A stretch of 64,000 bases of DNA from Actinoplanes sandaracinus. GTDB taxonomy: Bacteria > Actinomycetota > Actinomycetes > Mycobacteriales > Micromonosporaceae. Below, piece after piece: positions 1-7,041 of this stretch (the first letter of the stretch is position 1; each line of letters starts with the position of its first letter). The DNA is taken from NCBI RefSeq assembly GCF_030009775.1, contig NZ_JASCTH010000020.1, positions 62,001 to 126,000 of the forward strand, in the 5' to 3' direction. The notes beneath the pieces were generated by a model. The model saw only the letters and a program-made list of their open reading frames with translations. It made no database searches and was not told the DNA's origin. The translations under genes were made by a program, and so were the position numbers.

Positions 1-984
1 CGGCGAGCCGGGGGCGGCGCCCATCGCGCCTGGTCGGGTCACGCCCTCGGCCGTGGCGGCGACCGCCGAGAGCGTGGCGGCGACCGCGACCGCCGCCACG
101 ACCACCGGGATCCGCCGCAGCGCCACCGCCCGGGGCCGGCGCCGCCCCGCCTCGACGATGCCGCGCAGGTGCGTTTCCACCTCGGCCGCCGTGATGCGGT
201 CCGCCGGGTCGCGCCGCAGCAGCCCGGCGAGCACCGGCAGGAGCGGGCCGGCCCGTTGTGGCGGCTCCGGCCGGGCCTCACCGACCGCCTGCAGGACCTC
301 GGCGGTGGTGGCCCGCCGGAACGGTGACCGGCCCTCGACCGCGTAGTAGAGGGTCGCCCCGAGCGACCACAGGTCGGACCGCGCGTCGGAGACGTGCTCG
401 AAGACCCGCTCGGGGGCGATGTACTTGGGGGAGCCGAGGATGACGCCGGCGTCGGCGAGGGTCCGCACCCCGGCCGGGGTCACCGCGAGGCCGAAGTCGG
501 TGAGCACCGCCCGGCCACGCGCGGCGATCAGCACGTTGCCGGGTTTCACGTCGAGGTGCAGCACGCCGGCGTGCCCGGCCGCCTCCAGCGCGGACAGCAC
601 CGCGAGGCCGATCACCGCGGCCCGGGCCGGTGAGACCGGTCCCGACTCCTCGACGATCCGGTGCAGCGAGCGGGCCGCGAGATGCTCCATGATCAGCCAC
701 GGTCCGTCCCGTGAGGGCAGCACGTCGAGGGTGCGGATCACGTTGGGGTGGCGGACCCGGGACGCGGCGGCGGCCTCGGGCAGCGCCCAGTCGCGGACCA
801 GCTCGTGCTGACCGGGCGACAGGCCCCGGGGGATCGTGCAGTGTTTCGCCACCACGTGCGCCGGACGGGACCCGGCGAGATCGGTGGTCTCGTCGAAGGC
901 CAGCCAGACTCGGCTCATCTGACCGGAGGGCAGCGGGCGGATCAGGCGGTATCGCCCCCCGATTACCTCTCCTGCGACGGCCAT
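1..984 (-). CDS. Ser/Thr protein kinase (PknB-like), 3' end cut by the window edge
   Basis: Reads from ATG at 984 for 328 codons to base 1 with no stop, so the C-terminus is missing. The kinase domain spans about residues 10-270: K47 in HVVAKH is the likely ATP-anchoring lysine, D145 sits in HLDVKPGN (the HRD-type catalytic loop), DFG is at 163-165, and SPKYIAPE closes the activation segment. The Gly-rich loop is poor (PSGQMSRVW). A hydrophobic segment (RRIPVVVAVAVAATLSAV) near residues 290-310 suggests a single membrane anchor with an extracellular part beyond the window. Such kinases phosphorylate Ser/Thr of cytosolic partners; the substrate here is unknown. Confidence 0.9.
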   Translation of the reverse strand, partial: MAVAGEVIGGRYRLIRPLPSGQMSRVWLAFDETTDLAGSRPAHVVAKHCTIPRGLSPGQHELVRDWALPEAAAASRVRHPNVIRTLDVLPSRDGPWLIMEHLAARSLHRIVEESGPVSPARAAVIGLAVLSALEAAGHAGVLHLDVKPGNVLIAARGRAVLTDFGLAVTPAGVRTLADAGVILGSPKYIAPERVFEHVSDARSDLWSLGATLYYAVEGRSPFRRATTAEVLQAVGEARPEPPQRAGPLLPVLAGLLRRDPADRITAAEVETHLRGIVEAGRRRPRAVALRRIPVVVAAVAVAATLSAVAATAEGVTRPGAMGAAPGSP

Positions 985-1296
985 GCCCTCACCTCGGATC
1001 ACTACGCTGTTTACGCTGGTCAGTCCACTCACGACGCTACCCCGAGCAGGCCACCGCGATGGGGGTGACGTAACTCTCGGCGACCGCCTGACTATCCACT
1101 GTGACCAGCGCGGTGTCCATCTTTCGGGTGCCACGCGGAAATCCGATGCCGGTGTTTACCCGCGATCCGAGTGATGGGGCGAAGCGGGCAACACGTCCCG
1201 AACGGATGCCGCCCGCCGCGCGGCCTGACGCCACCGCCGCGCTGACATCATGACGCCGCCCCGGCGGGCGTGGCTGAGGCTGTCCGGAACACGACG

Positions 1297-1324
1297 GAGG
1301 CCGCCGTCACTGCCCGGCGGCCTC
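1297..1324. terminator. second hairpin downstream of the CocE-type gene
   Basis: A perfect 10-bp stem (GAGGCCGCCG, 1297-1306, with 1315-1324) closes an 8-nt loop, and ACGAC/GTCGT just outside can extend it imperfectly. It lies beyond the 1387-1428 hairpin in the leftward direction, so the two may act as a tandem terminator. No U-tract is present, which is usual for high-GC actinomycetes. Confidence 0.5.
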
Positions 1325-1386
1325 AGGTCGTGTGCGAAAAGGGCGGAGCGGCGCCGCGATCCACCGCGGACCGGTGATGAGCGGGC

Positions 1387-1428
1387 ACACGGAAAGGGAC
1401 CACCGAATCCGGTGGTCCCTTTCCGTGT
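1387..1428 (-). terminator. 19-bp perfect hairpin, likely terminator of the hydrolase gene
   Basis: Arms 1387-1405 and 1410-1428 are exact reverse complements around the 4-nt loop AATC. The hairpin starts 15 bases past the stop codon of the leftward hydrolase gene, the expected place for an intrinsic terminator. Confidence 0.8.
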
Positions 1429-1442
1429 CGTTCCGCGGTGAT

Positions 1443-3008
1443 CTATCGCAAGGGCACGTCCAGGTACGATCCGCCGCCCACGGTGACGGAGTCGCCCGGC
1501 TTGTTCTCGTCGTAGTAGAGCGGGTCCACGGTGTCCACCACCAGGGTCAGCGAGTGCCCGGCCGGCAGGTCGTAGTTCGCCGCCGGCATCCGCACGTCGA
1601 CGCTGCGGGCTCCGGCCGGGCCGTTGAGCCAGGACACCGGGGCGTGGGTGATCAGCTTGGCGTTGCCGATGACGTCCAGGTCGTAGAGGTAGGCGACCAC
1701 GGTGCCCTCGGCCGCGGTGCCGGACAGCTCCAGGTGCAGCTTCGGGATGCCACGGATGCGCTGCGCCGACGAGGGCCGCTCGGCCGCCCAGACGCCGGCC
1801 CTCCCGCGGTCCACGAACGGCAGCCAGATCCGCGGCTGCATGCCGGTGATCGCCGCGGCCCCGTTGGTGATCAGCGTGATGCCGCCGTTCGCGACGGTGT
1901 CGGCGTCGGTGGGCAGCTTCTTGGTCCAGCCGGAGCTGACCGCGCCGCCGAGCAGGCCGGTCCCGTCCAGGCCGCGGATCTTGCCGAGGCCGTACCGCCG
2001 GGTCGTCGAGGTTTGCGCCGCCCAGGTGGGCCAGCTCTCGGCGGAGGCGTTCAGCGGCTTGAGGCGGACCGGGTTCGCGGGGGTCGTGCCGGTGCCGGCC
2101 AGGTGCTGGTCGAGCCAGGCGTACAGGCTGGTCCACACCTCGTTCGGCAGCCCGAGCACGCCGGTCAATTCGGCGATCGCGTGGTCGCCGGGCCGCAGTT
2201 CGAGCCGCTTCGGGGTGGTCAGGCCGGCGTAGAAGTCGACCATCTGGTTGGGCGGGAAGAACGTGTCACCCCAGCCGTTGGCGATCAGCACCGCCGGGTT
2301 GTTCGCGTTGATCGCGTCGAGATAGGTCGCCGCCGAACGGGCCTTCGCCCAGGTCATCACCTGGGCGACGTCCCGGCCGGCGTTGAAGTCGGCCATCCGG
2401 TCGGTCAGGTCGGCGCTCGGCCTGCCGACGATCTGCGCGGCCAGTTCCAGCAGGCCGGAGGACTGGCGGTGCCGGGTCGAGTCGGCGTAGAGCGAGTAGA
2501 CCAGGTCGGTCCAGCCGCTCATCACCCCGACCGCGCGGATCCGGCTGTCGTGGGCGGCGCCGAGCAGGCTGATGCCGGCGCCGTAGGAGACGCCGGCCGC
2601 CCCGATCCGTGCCGGATCCGCGGCCGTGTTCGCGATCGTCCAGTCGATCACCCTGCTCAGGTCGGCCATGTCCTTCGGCCCGGCGGTGTCGATCTCGCCG
2701 CCGGACAGCCACCATCCGCGCGGAGTGTAGGAGACGACGACGTACCCGCGCCCGGCCAGGATCTTGGCCTGGGCCACGTACTCCAGGTCGTTGAGGCCCC
2801 AGCTGGCCGGCAGGATCACGGTGGGATGGCGGCCGGCCGCCGAGGGCGCGATGACGTTGGCCTTGAGGACGACTCCGCCGTCGCCGGTGATGTCGACGGC
2901 CTTGAACCCGGTGGTGGCGCCGGCCGCGTGGGCCGGCGAGGTGAACGTGAGGGTCGTCGCCGTCAGGACGACGGCGGCGAACAGGGTGAGCCAACGGCGA
3001 AGCGCCAT
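1443..3008 (-). CDS. secreted CocE/NonD-family alpha/beta hydrolase (X-Pro dipeptidyl-peptidase-like)
   Basis: 521 aa from ATG at 3008. I prefer this start over GTG 3014 because GAGGA (3015-3019) then lies 6 nt upstream. A Sec signal peptide ends near AHA, about residue 28. The alpha/beta-hydrolase core shows nucleophile S141 in GVSYGAG, D249 in NGWGD and H277 in GDHA, a plausible triad. The C-terminal half (about 330-521) is beta-rich, like the jelly-roll domain of CocE/X-Pro peptidases. It probably hydrolyses an ester, amide or N-terminal X-Pro bond outside the cell; the substrate cannot be read. It is divergent from a TetR gene with a palindrome between them. Confidence 0.85.
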   Translation of the reverse strand: MALRRWLTLFAAVVLTATTLTFTSPAHAAGATTGFKAVDITGDGGVVLKANVIAPSAAGRHPTVILPASWGLNDLEYVAQAKILAGRGYVVVSYTPRGWWLSGGEIDTAGPKDMADLSRVIDWTIANTAADPARIGAAGVSYGAGISLLGAAHDSRIRAVGVMSGWTDLVYSLYADSTRHRQSSGLLELAAQIVGRPSADLTDRMADFNAGRDVAQVMTWAKARSAATYLDAINANNPAVLIANGWGDTFFPPNQMVDFYAGLTTPKRLELRPGDHAIAELTGVLGLPNEVWTSLYAWLDQHLAGTGTTPANPVRLKPLNASAESWPTWAAQTSTTRRYGLGKIRGLDGTGLLGGAVSSGWTKKLPTDADTVANGGITLITNGAAAITGMQPRIWLPFVDRGRAGVWAAERPSSAQRIRGIPKLHLELSGTAAEGTVVAYLYDLDVIGNAKLITHAPVSWLNGPAGARSVDVRMPAANYDLPAGHSLTLVVDTVDPLYYDENKPGDSVTVGGGSYLDVPLR

Positions 3009-3087
3009 CAACACTCCTCGATGCAGGGGAGCGAACGTGGCGGCAGCCTAGGAATCGGTTCCGAGAATTTGAAGGTGGTGACATTCT

Positions 3088-3105
3088 CGTTACCAGCGGG
3101 TAACG
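3088..3105. promoter_or_regulatory. palindrome, candidate TetR operator
   Basis: CGTTACC-AGCG-GGTAACG is a perfect 7-bp inverted repeat in the 118-bp gap between the divergent hydrolase and TetR genes. A TetR protein commonly binds such a site to control itself and its divergent neighbour. That link is inferred from position. Confidence 0.5.
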
Positions 3106-3126
3106 TAACTCGCCGGTAGCAAGGGG

Positions 3127-3750
3127 GTGTGCAGGTTGCTCTACGGAACCCCGACCGCACGTCGACGTGATGCCCAGCGCAACCGCGCGGCCATCCTCGA
3201 GGCCGCCAGCGAGGTGCTGGCGCTGGGCGACACGGTGGCCCTGATGCCCGAGATCGCCCGTCGCGCCAGCGTCGGCCAGGCCACCCTCTACCGCCACTTC
3301 CCCGACCGGGCCGCCCTCGTCGCGGCCGTCCTCAACTATCAGCTGGAGATCCTGGAAGCCCGGGTCGCCGGCCACGCCGAGCACCCGGAGGGGTTCCGCG
3401 AGCTGCTGCGCGAGGTGCTGCACTTCCAGATCGAGCTGCGCGGCCTGGTCAAGCTGGTGCGCCGGTTCGACGCCACCCAGCAGGAGCGTTACCGGCAACG
3501 GGTGATCACGGCCTTCGTCGCCCCGCTGCGCCAGGCCCGCGAGCACGGGTACGTCCGCGCCGACCTGGTCCCCGAAGACCTCTCCCTGCTCTTCACGATG
3601 GTCCAGGGCGTCGCCGAGGCGACCGACGACGTGGCGGCCGCCCGCGCGGCCGCCGACCGCTCCGTGGACCTCGTACTCGAAGGCGTCTTCCTGTCGCCGG
3701 GCTTGAGCAACGGCCTCAGTAGTCCTGACGCGAACGCGCGTAGGTCCTGA
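3127..3750 (+). CDS. TetR/AcrR-family transcriptional regulator
   Basis: 207 aa from GTG 3127. TTG 3136 is an alternative that fits the AAGGGGG at 3121-3127 better. The N-terminal helix-turn-helix covers about residues 15-60 (RNRAAILEAA, then VGQATLYRHFPDRAAL, the typical TetR recognition helix). The remaining ~140 residues form the helical ligand/dimer domain. It is divergent from the secreted hydrolase and separated from it by a 7+7 palindrome, so local control of that gene is likely. The ligand is unknown. Confidence 0.88.
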   Translation: MCRLLYGTPTARRRDAQRNRAAILEAASEVLALGDTVALMPEIARRASVGQATLYRHFPDRAALVAAVLNYQLEILEARVAGHAEHPEGFRELLREVLHFQIELRGLVKLVRRFDATQQERYRQRVITAFVAPLRQAREHGYVRADLVPEDLSLLFTMVQGVAEATDDVAAARAAADRSVDLVLEGVFLSPGLSNGLSSPDANARRS

Positions 3751-3816
3751 TCTCGCTGGGAATCCTGTCAGCGATCCCCGGTAGCCTGGGACCTTCGTCC
3801 CTTCGTGAAGGAGTTG

Positions 3817-5121
3817 ATGTCCGCCGTGGGCGGATACGGCTGGCAAGTTGTCCTTGTTGCGGTATTGGTGCTGCTCAACGCGGCGTTCTCGGGAAGCGAG
3901 ATGGCTCTCATCTCGCTCCGGGAGAGCCAGTTGCAGCGTCTCGAGCGGCAGTCCCGCACCGGAAGGACCCTCGCCAAGCTGGCGCGGGACCCGAACCGGT
4001 TCCTGGCCACCATTCAGATCGGCATCACCCTGGCGGGTTTCCTCGCCTCGGCGGCCGCGGCCGTGTCGCTGGCACAGCCGCTGATCAAACCCCTCGGCTT
4101 CCTCGGCGACGCCGCGGAACCGATCTCGATCGTCCTCGTCACCATCGTCCTGACCTTCTTCACCCTGGTCGTCGGCGAGTTGGCGCCCAAGCGGGTCGCC
4201 ATGCAGCGGGCCGAGGGCTGGGCCATGCTGGTGGCCCGCCCCCTCGACGTCCTGGCCACCATGTCGCGGCCGGTGATCTGGCTGCTCGGCAAGTCCACCG
4301 ACCTGGTCGTGCGCCTCACCGGCGGTGATCCCGACGCCGGCCGGGAGGAGGTCAGCACCGAGGAGATCCGCGACATGGTCGCCGCCCAGCAGGACATCAC
4401 CGCCGAGCAGCGCACCATCATCAGCGGCGCCTTCGAGATCGCCGACCGCATCCTGCGGGAGATCCTCATCCCCCGCCGTGACGTGCTGATCCTCCCGGCG
4501 GACCTGCCCGCCGCCGAGGCCCTCGCCCGGCTGGTCAAGGTCGGTCACTCGCGGGCGCCGGTCACCGGCCCGATGGGTCTCGACGACGTCCTGGGCGTGG
4601 TGCACCTGCGCGACCTGATCACCGCCGACGGCCTGGTCCGCGACCACATGTTCACCCCGCTGTTCCTCCCCGAGACGTTGAAGGTCTCCGACGCCATGCG
4701 CCAGTTGCGCGTCCAGCGCCAGCAGTTCGCCATGGTGGTCGACGAGCGCGGCGCCATCGACGGCATCGTCACCATGGAGGACCTCGTCGAGGAGATCGTC
4801 GGCGAGATCTACGACGAGAGCGACCGGGACGTGCAGTCGGTGATCCACGAGGCCGACGGGGTGATGCTGCTGCCCGGCACGTTCCCGATCCACGACCTGC
4901 CGGACATCGGCGTCGACATCGAGGAGATCGACGCCGGCGACTACACGACGGTGGCGGGCCTGGTGCTGGCCCGCCTCGGCCACATCCCGACGGTCCCCGG
5001 TGAGACGGTGTCCGTCGACGGCCACACCGCCGAGGTCGTCGAGATCACCGGCCGGGCGATCACCAAGCTGCGGCTGCGGCCCCTGCCCAGCAGCCCCGAC
5101 GAGGCGGACCCCAACGACTAG
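3817..5121 (+). CDS. CNNM/CorC-type hemolysin-family membrane protein (DUF21 + CBS pair)
   Basis: 434 aa from ATG 3817, with GAAGGAG at 3807-3813. GTG 3805 would add four residues but has no site of its own. The DUF21/CNNM transmembrane domain covers about residues 1-195 (LNAAFSGSEMALISL at the start), a tandem CBS pair about 210-335 (VTMEDLVEEIVGEIYDE at its end), and a CorC_HlyC transporter-associated domain about 350-425. The family is linked to Mg2+/Co2+ handling rather than haemolysis. It stands alone in its orientation, and a hairpin follows the stop. Confidence 0.88.
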   Translation: MSAVGGYGWQVVLVAVLVLLNAAFSGSEMALISLRESQLQRLERQSRTGRTLAKLARDPNRFLATIQIGITLAGFLASAAAAVSLAQPLIKPLGFLGDAAEPISIVLVTIVLTFFTLVVGELAPKRVAMQRAEGWAMLVARPLDVLATMSRPVIWLLGKSTDLVVRLTGGDPDAGREEVSTEEIRDMVAAQQDITAEQRTIISGAFEIADRILREILIPRRDVLILPADLPAAEALARLVKVGHSRAPVTGPMGLDDVLGVVHLRDLITADGLVRDHMFTPLFLPETLKVSDAMRQLRVQRQQFAMVVDERGAIDGIVTMEDLVEEIVGEIYDESDRDVQSVIHEADGVMLLPGTFPIHDLPDIGVDIEEIDAGDYTTVAGLVLARLGHIPTVPGETVSVDGHTAEVVEITGRAITKLRLRPLPSSPDEADPND

Positions 5122-5137
5122 TCGTGACATTGACCGT

Positions 5138-5185
5138 GATCTTGGTGTGCTGGCCACCCGAATCGGTGGCTGACGCATCAAGATC
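5138..5185 (+). terminator. two-tier hairpin after the CNNM gene
   Basis: Outer arms GATCTTG (5138-5144) and CAAGATC (5179-5185) enclose an inner stem GCCACC/GGTGGC (5153-5158, 5165-5170) with a 6-nt loop. It starts 17 bases after the stop and before the next start at 5206. Confidence 0.6.
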
Positions 5186-5205
5186 GCGGATGAGCGGGGG
5201 TTACC

Positions 5206-7035
5206 GTGACGGTGCGGAGGTTGGCAGCGGCACGCTTGTACGATGCCCCGGTGGTTCGAGATCTCTTGGGTGACGACCGGCACGGCGCGGCTGCGGGGCA
5301 GCCGGCCGGTGAATCCGTGCCTCAGCGGCCCTCCGGTGAAGCCGAGGCGGAGCGGGCCGGGTCGCGGGAGACGGCTGCCAAGACCGGGCCTGATCTGATC
5401 CTGTGGCTGCACCGCGCGCTGACGATCGCCGCCGTCATGGGCCTGATCGTGAACACCCGCAGCTTCTGGAACGCGCACGTCCTGGTCCGTCCCGGGCTGG
5501 CGCTGGTGATCACCGGCGCCTATCTGGCGATGCTGATCGCGGCGGTGATCGGCCTCTGCGCGAGCCGGCACCGGACGCTGGCGCGGCTGGACGTCGGGGT
5601 GCTGGCCACCGCGATCGTGATCAAGATGGTGGCGGCGTGGCCGGGAGTCAGCGGCGCCAAGAAGCTGACCGTCGACGAGGGCATGCTGATGAACGCGGCG
5701 GCCCGCGGTCTGGCGAAGGGGCGTAACCCGTACACGTCGCAGTGGCCGAACATCGACCCCGGGCTGCCGACGCAGCTGATGGACGGCCGGACGGTCTTCG
5801 ACTTCGGCTATCCGCCGCTGGGTGTGGAGATCGGCGCGGTGGTGCAGCGGATCTTCCCGTCGCTGGTGGGGATCGTGCTGGTGGCGTGGCTGGCGCTGCT
5901 GGCGACGGTGCTGTTCGTGTTCTTCGTGGCGCCGCAGCCGTTGCGGCCGATCGCCACGCTCGGGGTGCTCGGGCTGGGGACGTTCACGGCGTACGCCGAC
6001 AACGCGTACCCGTCGGTGATCGCCCTGCCGTTCCTCTGTCTCGCGTTGTGGAGTTGGCCCTCGATCGGCCGGGGTGGCCGGCTCGGGCGCGGCGGGGTCG
6101 GCCGCGCGGTGGCGCTGGGCGCCGCCTGTTCGATTCACCAGCTCGGGTGGTTCCTGGCGTTGTTCCTGGTGGTGGGCCTGGTCGTGCTGCGGCTGCGGGA
6201 GCTGTCGCTGCGGGCCACGTTCCTGCTGCTGCTCCGGTACGGCTCGACCGCGCTGGCGGTGTTCGTGCTGGTCAGCGTGCCGTTCATCGTGAAGTCGCCG
6301 CAGGCCTGGCTGACCGGGGTGTTCGAGCCGCTGCTGCAGCACGCGGTCCCGCACGGACAGGGCCTGATGGGCATCACCCACTACGTGATCGGCGGCAGTG
6401 GAGCGCTGGACCTGTACGGCCGGGCGACCATCGCCCTACTGGCCGCTCTGCTGGTCACGTTCGCGTTCCACCTGCGTTCGATCGGCCCGGCGATCGCGGT
6501 CCTGCCCTGGATGATCTTCATGGTGTCGACGCGCTCGCAGGACGGGTACTGGCTGCTGACCATGCCGCTGTGGCTGGTCGCGCTGGTCACCACGTCGCGG
6601 GCGGACTTCGCCGGCGCGTACCGGTTCCCGCTGAGCAGCCGCGTCCTGAAAGCGGCCACCGTGGCCGTGTTCCTGCCGGCCGCGGTGTGTTTCGTGGTCG
6701 CCGCCGCCACCCCGCAGCCGTTGCGGTTCACCGTCACCTCGCCGGTCGTGCGGGGGGAGGTCCTCAGCGCGCTCACGGTCGAGGTGACGAACCGGTCGGA
6801 CGAGCCGGTGACACCGCACTTCTCGGTGGTCACGGGCGTCACGATCGCCGAGTTCTGGCAGGTGCGGACCGGCCCGGCGACTCTTCCGGCGGGCGCCACC
6901 GCGACCTTCACGCTGGTCCCGAAGGCCCCGGACGACGAGGACGAGCCCTTCAAGATTCCGAAGTCCGAGCCCGCCTTCCTGCGCGCGGTGTCCGACGGGC
7001 CACAGACCCTCAGCAGCGTGCGGCTCACCGGCTGA
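5206..7035 (+). CDS. polytopic membrane protein, GT-C/GT87-like
   Basis: 609 aa from GTG 5206, with GCGGGGG about 5 nt upstream. After a polar ~60-residue N-terminus come about ten hydrophobic segments (roughly 65-520), then a ~95-residue soluble beta-type tail. The first large loop carries TVDEGMLMN, GRNPYT and YPPLG. An acidic pair, an NPY and a YPP motif in this order are typical of GT-C enzymes such as GT87 mannosyltransferases. A lipid-linked sugar transferase role is inferred only. The tail (NRSDEPVTPHFSV) resembles an extracytoplasmic immunoglobulin-like fold. KdpD starts 6 bases after the stop. Confidence 0.7.
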   Translation: MTVRRLAAARLYDAPVVRDLLGDDRHGAAAGQPAGESVPQRPSGEAEAERAGSRETAAKTGPDLILWLHRALTIAAVMGLIVNTRSFWNAHVLVRPGLALVITGAYLAMLIAAVIGLCASRHRTLARLDVGVLATAIVIKMVAAWPGVSGAKKLTVDEGMLMNAAARGLAKGRNPYTSQWPNIDPGLPTQLMDGRTVFDFGYPPLGVEIGAVVQRIFPSLVGIVLVAWLALLATVLFVFFVAPQPLRPIATLGVLGLGTFTAYADNAYPSVIALPFLCLALWSWPSIGRGGRLGRGGVGRAVALGAACSIHQLGWFLALFLVVGLVVLRLRELSLRATFLLLLRYGSTALAVFVLVSVPFIVKSPQAWLTGVFEPLLQHAVPHGQGLMGITHYVIGGSGALDLYGRATIALLAALLVTFAFHLRSIGPAIAVLPWMIFMVSTRSQDGYWLLTMPLWLVALVTTSRADFAGAYRFPLSSRVLKAATVAVFLPAAVCFVVAAATPQPLRFTVTSPVVRGEVLSALTVEVTNRSDEPVTPHFSVVTGVTIAEFWQVRTGPATLPAGATATFTLVPKAPDDEDEPFKIPKSEPAFLRAVSDGPQTLSSVRLTG

Positions 7036-7041
7036 GCGGGC

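Larger units (their letters stand above)
985..1442. other. 458-bp intergenic stretch: kinase promoter side plus two hairpins
   Basis: The right-hand part holds two strong hairpins, listed separately. The left part should contain the promoter of the leftward kinase gene. A 65-codon leftward frame (1037-1234) has no convincing ribosome binding site or recognisable product, so I do not call it a gene. Confidence 0.5.

Noticed and set aside
46-811. overlapping rightward frames in the first kilobase
   Set aside because: Shadows of the leftward Ser/Thr kinase, whose catalytic motifs are all in one frame.
1037-1234. 65-codon leftward frame upstream of the kinase
   Set aside because: No ribosome site, no recognisable sequence; the part near the kinase should be its promoter.
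1332-3119. 595-codon rightward open frame
   Set aside because: Antisense shadow of the secreted hydrolase gene, whose signal peptide, triad and terminator are all coherent.
2266-6381. 1371-codon leftward open frame
   Set aside because: Antisense to the hydrolase tail, TetR, CNNM and GT-C genes; low-complexity Arg/His/Gln sequence caused by GC bias.
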